From the NCBI GenBank assembly GCA_024691625.1, contig JAILNL010000191.1, positions 1-12,467 of the forward strand: a stretch of DNA of 12,467 nucleotides, written 5' to 3'. The position numbers and the translations under genes are program-made. Origin of the DNA: Schwartzia sp. (in: firmicutes) (lineage in GTDB: Bacteria; Bacillota; Negativicutes; Selenomonadales; Selenomonadaceae). Below, one piece after another: positions 1-7,790 of this stretch. The notes under the pieces are model-generated. The model had not been told where the DNA came from. It searched no databases and saw only the letters and a program-made list of their open reading frames with translations. Positions within the stretch are counted from its first letter, which is position 1. Each line of letters starts with the position of its first letter.

Positions 1-1071
1 CTTGATATAGACAGCAATTCTCTTTCGGATGTTAAATATAACAAAGACGAAAACAAATTGAACGCGGGCACATACAAAACAGACTTCACCAATCCGAAGA
101 TTACAAGCAAAAATAACAACTATAAAATTGTCACTACTGACAATCTGAATGTAAATCCGCTTAAAATTGATATCGAATATACGGTCAGCAATAAAAGAAA
201 GGCTTACAGTGATGAAAATCCGACTATGACCGGTTCAGACGTCACTGTCAAGGCGGGATTTGTTAACGGGGATTCATTTGATACAAGTTATAGCTTTAAT
301 GAAATCGAGGAAAACCCTGAGATTGGAATATATGAGGGGATTCTTGATATAACTAAAACAGTTGAGGATTGGCAAAAGGCTGTTGGCGAAAATTATGTGG
401 TTGGCAAGGTGATAGCGCATAAAGGAACTTTGACGGTTTATGATCCTGACGCTGTAGTTCCGCCCGGCCCGGGAAGCACCCTCGCACTCCCGGGGGTTGT
501 TCCGGTTTCTGAGGATTCGGCTGTTGTTGACGGGCAGGGGCTTGATATGCCGAAGGAAGCAACGGCGCCGCGTCCAATAAATGACGAATCGGATACACAT
601 CCGAATGTTTCCTTCCGTCCTGCGGATGAGGCGGAGGAACAGTCCGACGCAAAGAATGATGCAATTTGGAAAGAGGTCGCCTCTGACAACTCTGATGAGA
701 ACGAGGAGGACGGCGGCGAGATCGAGCGCGAGAGAAGAGGTTCGCTGCGCTTCCTCACCATCGAGGATACAGGCATCAATGTGAAGCCTGCTGTACCGTC
801 GGCCAACATCATCACCGTTCATGCGTCCAGCAGAAGCGACGGAGGCAGCACGGTTGTTCTCGAGAGCCTGCGGGATGAAGTCAGGGTTCTCGGAACTGAA
901 CCGCTTCTCAAGGGCACTACGATGGACACTTTGAAGGACAGCGCGGTTATTCGTTACGGCGCGAAGAGAAATAAGTTCAAACCAATCATTGAGATGTCTC
1001 CGGCGGAGCTGTCTGAGCTGCTTTCAACAGCTTTTGCCGAGGGCGAAGCTGCAGTTGTTCTGTCAAAGTAA
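1..1071 (+). CDS. C-terminal part of a large MBG/YDG-repeat adhesin, filamentous-haemagglutinin (TpsA) type (5' end outside window)
   Basis: The reading frame is open from base 1 to the TAA at 1069-1071, giving 356 residues with the true start upstream. A TTG at 58 lies inside the frame and has no convincing ribosome site, so I do not treat it as a start. Bases 1-162 encode the end of one repeat (a NAGTY motif, then NNYKIV). About 163-450 encode a fuller repeat resembling MBG/YDG domains of secreted bacterial adhesins: KAYSDENP, then GFVNGDS, GENYVVG and GTLTVYD. A proline/glycine linker (VVPPGPG) leads to an acidic, non-repetitive tail ending in VVLSK. No autotransporter beta-barrel is visible, which fits a two-partner-secretion exoprotein better than a type V autotransporter. 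GC content rises from about 35% over bases 1-240 to about 57% over 721-840, so the repeat part looks compositionally foreign. The family call is moderate; the substrate bound is unknown. Confidence 0.7.
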   Translation, partial: LDIDSNSLSDVKYNKDENKLNAGTYKTDFTNPKITSKNNNYKIVTTDNLNVNPLKIDIEYTVSNKRKAYSDENPTMTGSDVTVKAGFVNGDSFDTSYSFNEIEENPEIGIYEGILDITKTVEDWQKAVGENYVVGKVIAHKGTLTVYDPDAVVPPGPGSTLALPGVVPVSEDSAVVDGQGLDMPKEATAPRPINDESDTHPNVSFRPADEAEEQSDAKNDAIWKEVASDNSDENEEDGGEIERERRGSLRFLTIEDTGINVKPAVPSANIITVHASSRSDGGSTVVLESLRDEVRVLGTEPLLKGTTMDTLKDSAVIRYGAKRNKFKPIIEMSPAELSELLSTAFAEGEAAVVLSK

Positions 1072-1102
1072 CGGCTGTAAAATTAATATGAGATGATAAA
1101 AG

Positions 1103-1129
1103 GGCGCCGTGTTTTGCGGCGTCTTTTTT
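1103..1129 (+). terminator. Rho-independent terminator after the adhesin gene
   Basis: Bases 1103-1110 pair with 1116-1123 as an 8-bp stem with two G-T wobbles, around a GTTTT loop. Six T's follow at 1124-1129. It lies 32 bp after the adhesin stop and separates that gene from secA. Confidence 0.9.
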
Positions 1130-1188
1130 CATGGTAATAACGGGTGATGAATAAGTTTCATTTGCTTGCAGGGGTTGTTGTGATCTCT

Positions 1189-1217
1189 TTGACTTATATG
1201 CGTGTCTCTGATAAAAT
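1189..1217 (+). promoter_or_regulatory. Sigma70/SigA-type promoter for secA-prfB
   Basis: TTGACT at 1189-1194 and TAAAAT at 1212-1217 are separated by exactly 17 bp, each one mismatch from consensus. Transcription would begin near 1224, leaving a leader of about 60 nt before secA. It lies just downstream of the adhesin terminator, so secA-prfB appears to be its own transcription unit. Nothing else codes in the 214-bp gap 1072-1285. Confidence 0.75.
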
Positions 1218-1285
1218 TAAAAGTTAGTATGAATAAGTGTGCATTTTTTACCTATACGGGTTTAATTTGAAGGAGTGGTTCAGTT

Positions 1286-3817
1286 TTGTGGGGTTTCTTA
1301 AAAAGGTTTCTTGGTGATAATAATGAAAAAGAAATCAAACGCTATCAGGGCGTCGTGGAGAAGATCAACAGCCTCGAAGCAGGTCTGAAGGATATCAGCG
1401 ACGCAACGCTGGCGGGTTATACACAGAAATTCAAAGATCGTCTGGAAGCAGGCGAGACACTTGACGATATTCTGCCGGAGGCTTTTGCGGTATGCCGTGA
1501 GGCATCGCGTCGTGTGCTGGGTATGCGTCATTTTGATGTTCAGCTTATCGGTGGTATGTGCCTGCATGAGGGACGCATTGCCGAGATGAAGACAGGTGAA
1601 GGTAAAACTCTGGTGGCAACTCTGCCGGTTTACCTGAACGCGCTTACAGGCAAGGGCGTTCACATGGTTACGGTCAACGACTATCTGGCTAAGCGCGACA
1701 GCGAGTGGATGGGCCATCTCTATAAGTTCCTCGGTCTTTCCGTCGGTCTTATCGAGCATGACATGGATTTTCCTGCCCGCAAATATGCCTACAGCTGCGA
1801 CGTAACCTTCGGTACGAACAACGAGTACGGCTTTGACTATCTGCGCGACAACATGGTAATCTCCGCTGACCAGATGGTACAGCGCGAGCTGAACTATGCC
1901 ATTGTGGATGAGGTGGACAGTATCCTCATTGATGAGGCGCGTACACCGCTCATCATTTCCGGTCCGGGCGCAAAATCCACGGACGTTTATGTGAAAATGG
2001 CTGCTGCTGTCGCTCCTCTTCGTGAAGGCGAGGACTACAAGGTTGACGAAAAGCAGAAAACGGTTGCTCCAAGCGACGAATCGGTACATAAGATTGAGCG
2101 CGCTCTTGGCGTAAAGAATCTTTATGCTCCTGAGAATATCGAGTATTCCCACTGCTTCAACGCGGCTCTCCGCGCTAAGGCACTTATGAAGCGCGACCGT
2201 GATTACGTCGTCCGTGACGGTGAAATCGTTATCGTCGATGAGTTCACGGGCCGTCTGATGTTCGGACGCCGCTATTCCGAAGGTCTGCATCAGGCAATCG
2301 AGGCTAAAGAGGGCGTTAAGGTACAGCGTGAGTCCCAGACCCTGGCAACCATCACGTTCCAGAATTATTTCCGTATGTACAGCAAGCTTTCGGGCATGAC
2401 AGGTACGGCAAAAACAGAGGAAAACGAGTTCCTCAAGATTTACAATCTGCCGGTTATCGTTGTTCCGACGAACCGTCCGGTACTGCGTGTTGATGAGCCT
2501 GACCTTATCTACAAGACGAAAAAGGCGAAATACAAGGCTGTTGCGAAGGCAGTTGATGAAATGCACGCAACGGGACGTCCTATCCTTATCGGTACGACGT
2601 CTATAACCCAGTCCGAAGAGCTCAGCGCGCTTCTTCATAAGCACGGTGTTCCGCATAATGTGCTGAACGCCAAGTTCCATGAAAAGGAAGCTGAAATCAT
2701 CAAGGATGCGGGCCAGCCGGGTGCTGTTACAATCGCTACGAACATGGCAGGCCGCGGTACAGATATTCTGCTTGGCGAAGGCGTCAAGGAGATGGGCGGT
2801 CTCTGCATTATCGGTACTGAGCGCCATGAATCCCGCCGTATTGACAATCAGCTCCGCGGACGTGCGGGACGTCAGGGCGACCCGGGTTCTTCCCGTTTCT
2901 ACCTGTCCCTTGAGGACGACCTGCTCCGCCTTTTTGCTGCGGATAATATTGCTTCTGTTATGGACAAGCTGGGCATGGAAGAGGATGAGCCTATTGAGCA
3001 CAGCCTTATTACACGCTCCATCGAGCATGCACAGAAGAAGGTTGAAGCAAGAAACTTCGATATGCGTAAAAATGTCCTTGAATATGATGATGTCATGAAC
3101 CAGCAGCGCGAGGTTATCTACGCTCAGCGCCGGCAGGTACTCAACGGCGAAGGTCTCCGTGAGAACATCATGAATATGGTCAAGGAAATCATCAAGAGCG
3201 AGATGAACCAGTACGCAAACGAAAAGCTCTATCCGGAGGAATGGACTCTGGATGGACTTATCGAGGATGCAGAGGAAATCTATGCTCCGAAAGGCAGCCT
3301 GGACAAGGAAGAGCTTGAGCAGATGAGCCGCGACGAGTTGCAGGAAACTCTGGAAAAGCTGGCTGAGGACAACTACGCAAAACGCGAAGAAATGTTCTCC
3401 GAGACAATGATGCGCGAGCTGGAAAAGGTTGTTATGCTTCGTGTTGTAGATAACAAGTGGATGGAGCACCTCGACCACATGGATATGCTGCGTCAGGGTA
3501 TCAATCTCCGCGCTTACGGCCAGAGAAATCCGCTGGTTGAATACAAAATTGAAGGCTACAATATGTTCGAAGAGATGGTACAGCAGATTCAGACGGACAT
3601 CGCGAAGCTCATGTATCATGTGAGTGTCGTGACGGAGGAACAGCGTCAGCTGGAGGACCATCTGCAGAACGCACAGGCATCTCATGGCGAAGAGACAAGC
3701 GATGCGGAAGCACGCTCCAAGAAAAAGCCGGTCCGTTCCGAGCATGTAGGCCGCAACGACCTCTGCCCCTGCGGCAGCGGAAAGAAGTACAAGAACTGCT
3801 GCGGCAAAAATAAGTAA
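1286..3817 (+). CDS. secA: Protein translocase ATPase SecA
   Basis: SecA is the motor that uses ATP to push unfolded preproteins through SecYEG. The product is 843 residues, essentially the length of B. subtilis SecA. Walker A is GEGKT at 104-108 and the DEAD-type Walker B is DEVD at 208-211. The second helicase half carries TNMAGRGTD at 485-493 and GRAGRQ at 525-530. The C-terminus is a SEC-C zinc-binding tail with C827, C829, C838 and C839, used for SecB or lipid contact in known SecAs. The start is TTG at 1286 behind AAGGAG (1270-1275), 10 nt away. The nearby GTG at 1288 is out of frame, and [11 protein letters not shown] matches the usual SecA N-terminus. prfB follows after 39 bp with no terminator between them, and the secA-prfB order is common in firmicutes. 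The protein looks intact and canonical. Confidence 0.98.
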   Translation: MWGFLKRFLGDNNEKEIKRYQGVVEKINSLEAGLKDISDATLAGYTQKFKDRLEAGETLDDILPEAFAVCREASRRVLGMRHFDVQLIGGMCLHEGRIAEMKTGEGKTLVATLPVYLNALTGKGVHMVTVNDYLAKRDSEWMGHLYKFLGLSVGLIEHDMDFPARKYAYSCDVTFGTNNEYGFDYLRDNMVISADQMVQRELNYAIVDEVDSILIDEARTPLIISGPGAKSTDVYVKMAAAVAPLREGEDYKVDEKQKTVAPSDESVHKIERALGVKNLYAPENIEYSHCFNAALRAKALMKRDRDYVVRDGEIVIVDEFTGRLMFGRRYSEGLHQAIEAKEGVKVQRESQTLATITFQNYFRMYSKLSGMTGTAKTEENEFLKIYNLPVIVVPTNRPVLRVDEPDLIYKTKKAKYKAVAKAVDEMHATGRPILIGTTSITQSEELSALLHKHGVPHNVLNAKFHEKEAEIIKDAGQPGAVTIATNMAGRGTDILLGEGVKEMGGLCIIGTERHESRRIDNQLRGRAGRQGDPGSSRFYLSLEDDLLRLFAADNIASVMDKLGMEEDEPIEHSLITRSIEHAQKKVEARNFDMRKNVLEYDDVMNQQREVIYAQRRQVLNGEGLRENIMNMVKEIIKSEMNQYANEKLYPEEWTLDGLIEDAEEIYAPKGSLDKEELEQMSRDELQETLEKLAEDNYAKREEMFSETMMRELEKVVMLRVVDNKWMEHLDHMDMLRQGINLRAYGQRNPLVEYKIEGYNMFEEMVQQIQTDIAKLMYHVSVVTEEQRQLEDHLQNAQASHGEETSDAEARSKKKPVRSEHVGRNDLCPCGSGKKYKNCCGKNK

Positions 3818-3856
3818 TAAACAAAGTATCATAGATTTAGGAAGTGAATTCGTCAA

Positions 3857-4964
3857 ATGTTAGAAGATCTTAAAGCACCAATAACAGCTTTGAAGGCAAA
3901 GCTGGACGAAATGGGGTCATCTCTTTGAAGTCCCTGCAAAGGAAGAAAAAATCGCTGAGCTCGAATACAAAATGGGCGCACCTGATTTTTGGGACGACAC
4001 TGAGAAAGCACAGAAGATAAACCAGGAACTCAACGACATCAAAATAAGCGTTGATAAATACCGCACCCTTGAGCAGAAGGCAGATGACCTGCTGGCTCTT
4101 TGGGAGCTCGGCATGGAGTCGCCGGAGGATATTTCCGAGGATGATGTAAAGGCAGAGCTTGAAGATCTCAAGACAAGCCTCCGTTCTCTGGAGCTTGAGG
4201 TACTGCTTTCGGGTGAGTACGATGCCAATAATGCGTATCTTGAGCTGCACGCTGGCGCGGGCGGAACAGAGGCGCAGGACTGGACGCAGATGCTTCTCCG
4301 CATGTATACGCGCTGGGCAGAGCGTCACGGCTTCTCGGTAGAGACTGTAGATCTGCTGCCGGGTGATGAGGCGGGTGTAAAATCCGTAACGCTCTTTATC
4401 CGCGGACATAATGCTTTCGGCTATCTGAAATCCGAAAAGGGTATTCATCGTCTTGTACGCATTTCGCCCTTTGATTCAAACGCACGCCGTCATACATCCT
4501 TCTCGGGCTGCAAGGTCATGCCGGAGATTGAGGACGCGCAGGAAGTTAAAATCAACATGGACGAGGTCCGTGTTGATACATACCGTTCCAGCGGCGCCGG
4601 CGGTCAGCATATCAATAAGACGTCTTCGGCAGTCCGTATGACGCACCTTCCGACGGGTATCGTCGTACAGTGCCAGAACGAGCGCTCGCAGCTGCAGAAC
4701 CGTGAAGTCTGCCTTAACATGCTGCGTGCAAAACTCTTTGAAATTGAAGAGGAAAAGAGAGAAGAGGAGCGCGCGAAGATTCTCGGCGCGACGAAGAAGA
4801 TTGAGTGGGGCAGCCAGATACGCTCCTATGTTTTCCAGCCGTACACCATGGTAAAAGACCACCGTACGAACACGGAAACAGGCAACGTAGATGCTGTCAT
4901 GGACGGCGAGATTGATATGTTCATCGAAGCATATCTTGCCGCAAGGGCTAATAACGAGCTGTAA
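3857..4964 (+). CDS. prfB: Peptide chain release factor 2 (RF2), expressed by programmed +1 frameshift
   Basis: RF2 recognises UGA and UAA stop codons and triggers peptide release. Translation starts at ATG 3857 and reads 23 codons to CTT, where an in-frame TGA (3926-3928) stops it. Skipping T3926 continues in the +1 frame with GAA-GTC-CCT to the TAA at 4962-4964, giving 368 residues, close to the family's usual 365. In the shifted protein the stop-codon recognition tripeptide SPF is at about 203-205 and the catalytic GGQ at about 248-250, nearly the E. coli positions. The other RF2 blocks (LHAGAGGTE, RMYTRW, WGSQIRSYV, DHRTNTE) are present. A purely automatic call would start at ATG 3972 and lose 38 N-terminal residues. 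The ribosome site is a modest AGGAAG at 3839-3844. Expression is autoregulated: low RF2 slows UGA termination and favours the shift. Confidence 0.97.
3913..3929 (+). promoter_or_regulatory. prfB +1 recoding site (Shine-Dalgarno-like stimulator plus CTT TGA)
   Basis: GGGGT (3913-3917 region) can pair with the 16S anti-Shine-Dalgarno sequence, and CTT TGA at 3923-3928 is the canonical slippery codon and in-frame stop. After the shift the next codon is GAA (3927-3929). The E. coli and B. subtilis elements have three bases between the G-run and CTT; here there are six (TCATCT), one extra codon. Confidence 0.85.
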
Positions 4965-4989
4965 TACAGGGGCGTTTTAAGCTAAAATA

Positions 4990-5037
4990 CAGGAGCAGGC
5001 CTGACCGCCCGTCCGGCTGGGCTCCTGCTGCTTTTTT
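4990..5037 (+). terminator. Probable intrinsic terminator or attenuator between prfB and the lmeA-like gene
   Basis: CAGGAGC at 4990-4996 pairs perfectly with GCTCCTG at 5021-5027; the long interior loop can form a further GCC/GGC pairing (4999-5001 with 5015-5017). After a 4-nt CTGC spacer comes a run of six T's at 5032-5037. An alternative fold pairs AGCAG with CTGCT nearer the T-run. The T-run ends only a few bases before the ribosome site of the next gene. Confidence 0.65.
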
Positions 5038-5051
5038 GAGTGGGTGATATT

Positions 5052-5735
5052 TTGCGCAAAGCCTTGACTATTGTTTCGTTACTCTTCATAATGTTTATTG
5101 TGTTTGTTGAAGTGTTTATGCCGCCGATTGCCTCGAAAACCGTGGAATCACGGCTGGAGACGGCACTCAGGACAGACAAGGTGGACGCTTCTGTTAGAAC
5201 AACTCCGTCCATACTGATGTTGTTCGGGCGCTTTGACACAATGGATGTTTCCGCTGAGCATGCGATGCTCGGCGATGTTAAATTTTCTTCCCTGTCCCTA
5301 AAGGGCCGTGGCGTAGATATGCCGGTTACAGGGCTTGAGGACGGGAAGATAGAAGTAAAATCCGCGGACGAGCTTGTTATTACGGGCGTTGTCACGGAGG
5401 CTGACCTTGCCGATACGCTGATGCGTAAGGTGGATAAGGTGCGTGAGGTCAAGGTTACCATGACCCCGCAGCGTATTTCCGCGGACGGTAAGGCGAAACT
5501 CATGGGATTTACGGCGGACGTGCATCTTGAGGGCGTTTTGCTTGAAGACAGCGGATGCCTTTATTTTCGCATGACGCGGCTGGATTTAAAAAATGCGCTG
5601 TTGGGACGTGCTCTTACCGGAGACCTTTTCGGTGATATTATGCTTGCGGATTTTCGGACAATGAAGCTCCCTGTGGAGCTTGACTCCGTTGAGCAGCAAA
5701 CGGGGCAGGTTACACTGACTGCAAAAAGGAAGTAA
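5052..5735 (+). CDS. LmeA-like (DUF2993) envelope phospholipid-binding protein
   Basis: The product is 227 residues if translation starts at TTG 5052. I prefer this over GTG 5040 because GGTGAT (5043-5048) then sits at normal ribosome-site spacing and the protein starts MRKALTIVSLL, a clean signal or anchor sequence. A hydrophobic stretch at about 6-22 is followed by an extracytoplasmic domain with no lipobox. The rest alternates short polar and hydrophobic strands (VKFSSLSLKGRGVDMP, GFTADVHLEG, LPVELDSVEQQTG) typical of DUF2993. The characterised member, mycobacterial LmeA, binds phospholipid and affects lipoglycan maturation; extending that role here is inference. The stop is 3 bp before the DUF5693 gene, so the two are co-transcribed with csaB. 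Confidence 0.75.
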   Translation: MRKALTIVSLLFIMFIVFVEVFMPPIASKTVESRLETALRTDKVDASVRTTPSILMLFGRFDTMDVSAEHAMLGDVKFSSLSLKGRGVDMPVTGLEDGKIEVKSADELVITGVVTEADLADTLMRKVDKVREVKVTMTPQRISADGKAKLMGFTADVHLEGVLLEDSGCLYFRMTRLDLKNALLGRALTGDLFGDIMLADFRTMKLPVELDSVEQQTGQVTLTAKRK

Positions 5736-5738
5736 AAG

Positions 5739-7790
5739 ATGAAAGCTTTTCGTTATAACCGTCTGCTTGTCCTTGTGATTCTTGTGGGACTGGTTTCGGC
5801 GCTCGTTGTCAATGTTATGCGCTATCGTGCTGAGCAGCAGAATCTCAGCATTGATATGGCTATTGATTACGAGGGCCTTTTAGAGCTTGCTGAACGCTCG
5901 GGAGAGAAGCCGGAGGAGATTTTCCGTCAGGCAAAGGAAGCCGGCATTACGTCGCTGGCAGTCTATGAGACGACCTTCAAAAAGCTCAATCTGAACGGTA
6001 AAGCCAGTGCCGTACCGGGCAGCAAAATTCTTGAAAACTACCAGACAGGCGCTCTTGTGAGTCAGGAATGGCGTGCTCTCGTTGAGCAGGGTCAGATTGT
6101 CGGCACAGAGGTCTATGTTACCGGCCATGATGCGCAGACCTACCGCGAGGTAAGAGAAGATCTTATCCGCCGTCTGGGGGCTGACCGTGTGCGCCCGTTT
6201 ATGGTGGACGGCCATGAGGCGCTTGCCGTAAAGGCGAACTATAAATCCTTTGAAAAGATGAATCTCGGCATGCCGACTGATGAAATGAAAGCCGTTAATG
6301 ATGCGGGCTTCTATGTCATCGCGCGTCCGAGCAACTACGAAAAAGTAACGGATGATGATATCCATGCGGTATTTGCCCGTATGGACGGCATCCGCGTGTC
6401 TGAAATTATTTATTCGGGCAAAGAGGTGCTGGGTGCGCCGAAACGCCTGAAGACGGTAATTGAAGAATGTGAAAAGAGAAATATCACTCTTGGAATGATT
6501 GAGGCCACGACGCAGCTTCAGTTCTACCAGCAGGACGGACTTGTGGAGCTGGCAAAGGGCATGGATTACAGAGCCGCAAGGGTGTATTCCATTCCGAAGG
6601 ACGAGCAGCCTAAAATGAAAATGGCTGCTGCCGTGGAGCGCTGGGCAAATACGGACGAGGAACGCAATATCCGCGTCAACCTTATGCGTATTTATGAGGC
6701 ACCGGCTCCTGAAATGTCGCTTGTAGAAACGAATATGAAATATTTCGCGGCGACAAAGGAAATTCTGCAGAGAAAGGGATTTACTCTCGGACCTGCGGGA
6801 ACATTTGCGCCCTTTGAACCGTCGCCTGTTCTGCGTGCGCTGATTATGCTCGGCGTGGCGGCTGCGGGTGTTCTGTATCTGTCTCTTGTTATTCCGTATC
6901 TTAACCGCCGTCCGAAGCTTGAGCTTCTGCTCTTTGCGCTGTTCGGTGTCATTGCTGCTGTTCCTGTTCTTATGGGACATGGCGGGAAAATCCGCCTTAT
7001 TGCGGCTCTCGCCAGCGCGAATATATTCCCTGCGCTGGCCGTTATCCGTCAGCTCGACTGGATTCGCGGCCGTGAGGAACGCCCTGAGTCGCTTGCGCGC
7101 TTTATCATTGTTTCGGTGGGTGCGCTGTTCGTTACGGGAACTATGGCTTTTGCCGGCGCGGCGTATCTTTCGGGGGCGCTTTCAGATGTAGAATATTTCC
7201 TTGAGGTAAATATTTTCCGCGGAATCAAGCTGACATTTGTCATGCCGATAATTCTGGTAGCTGCTGCATTCCTGCAGCGGTTCAGCGTGTTTGATGCTCC
7301 TGACGGAGAGGGCCTTGTCAAACAGCTTAAAAAGCTTATGGATATGCCCGTAAAAGTAAGTACCCTTATGGTGCTTTTCGGTGTACTCGTCGCGGGCGTT
7401 GTGTTCATCGCGCGTTCGGGACATAATATGGGAATGCCGGTTTCCGGGCTGGAGCTTCGCTTCCGTGCGTTCCTTGAACAGGCGCTTTATGCGCGCCCAC
7501 GCTCGAAAGAGCTTCTTATCGGGCATCCGGCATTTCTTGCTGCAGCATTTGCCTGGTGGAAAAAATGGCCGACCATGGTATTCTTCATACTCGTACTGGT
7601 GGCAACTATTGGACAGGGTTCCATGGTTGAGACCTTTGCGCACATGCGCACTCCGGTCATGATGTCATTTGCGCGCGGTATCGGAGGCGTGCTCGGCGGT
7701 GCCATGATAGGCACGGCAGCTGTTCTTTTGGCGGCCGCATGGTACAGACTCATGGAAAAAGCAAAACACATGGGTGAGGAGAAAGAATGA
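5739..7790 (+). CDS. DUF5693 family polytopic membrane protein
   Basis: The 683-residue product starts at ATG 5739 behind AAGGAAG. An N-terminal membrane anchor (about 9-27) is followed by a large outside domain (about 28-365), then roughly eight membrane segments: about 366-387, 395-412, 418-436, 453-479, 497-513, 541-557, 609-627 and 646-668. Between the last three segments is a block I associate with DUF5693 (LEQALYARPRSKELLIGHP, about 579-597). The outside domain alternates strand- and helix-like stretches (AGITSLAVYE, AGFYVIARPSN, RVSEIIYSGKEVLG, NITLGMIEATTQL), suggesting an alpha/beta, perhaps barrel-like, fold. Its biochemical role is unknown. Placement directly before csaB with a 4-bp overlap suggests a job in making, modifying or moving the same wall polymer. 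Confidence 0.8.
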   Translation: MKAFRYNRLLVLVILVGLVSALVVNVMRYRAEQQNLSIDMAIDYEGLLELAERSGEKPEEIFRQAKEAGITSLAVYETTFKKLNLNGKASAVPGSKILENYQTGALVSQEWRALVEQGQIVGTEVYVTGHDAQTYREVREDLIRRLGADRVRPFMVDGHEALAVKANYKSFEKMNLGMPTDEMKAVNDAGFYVIARPSNYEKVTDDDIHAVFARMDGIRVSEIIYSGKEVLGAPKRLKTVIEECEKRNITLGMIEATTQLQFYQQDGLVELAKGMDYRAARVYSIPKDEQPKMKMAAAVERWANTDEERNIRVNLMRIYEAPAPEMSLVETNMKYFAATKEILQRKGFTLGPAGTFAPFEPSPVLRALIMLGVAAAGVLYLSLVIPYLNRRPKLELLLFALFGVIAAVPVLMGHGGKIRLIAALASANIFPALAVIRQLDWIRGREERPESLARFIIVSVGALFVTGTMAFAGAAYLSGALSDVEYFLEVNIFRGIKLTFVMPIILVAAAFLQRFSVFDAPDGEGLVKQLKKLMDMPVKVSTLMVLFGVLVAGVVFIARSGHNMGMPVSGLELRFRAFLEQALYARPRSKELLIGHPAFLAAAFAWWKKWPTMVFFILVLVATIGQGSMVETFAHMRTPVMMSFARGIGGVLGGAMIGTAAVLLAAAWYRLMEKAKHMGEEKE

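Noticed and set aside
1298..3856. An 852-codon open frame on the minus strand opposite secA
   Set aside because: SecA on the + strand is unambiguous with every motif. The antisense frame is a by-product of its codon use, its translation (Cys, His and Leu rich) resembles no protein I know, and it has no ribosome site of note.
3926..3928. The TGA in prfB as an inactivating mutation (pseudogene)
   Set aside because: CTT TGA at this codon position is the conserved autoregulatory frameshift site of prfB, and the rest of the gene is intact.
3972..4964. prfB starting at ATG 3972 as a simple 330-residue gene
   Set aside because: It would lack the RF2 N-terminus, whereas the frame at 3857 joined by CTT TGA recoding restores full length and has a ribosome site.
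5880..6980. A 366-codon minus-strand frame opposite the DUF5693 gene
   Set aside because: It is a shadow of a continuous, membrane-patterned + strand gene, with low-complexity Arg/His-rich translation.
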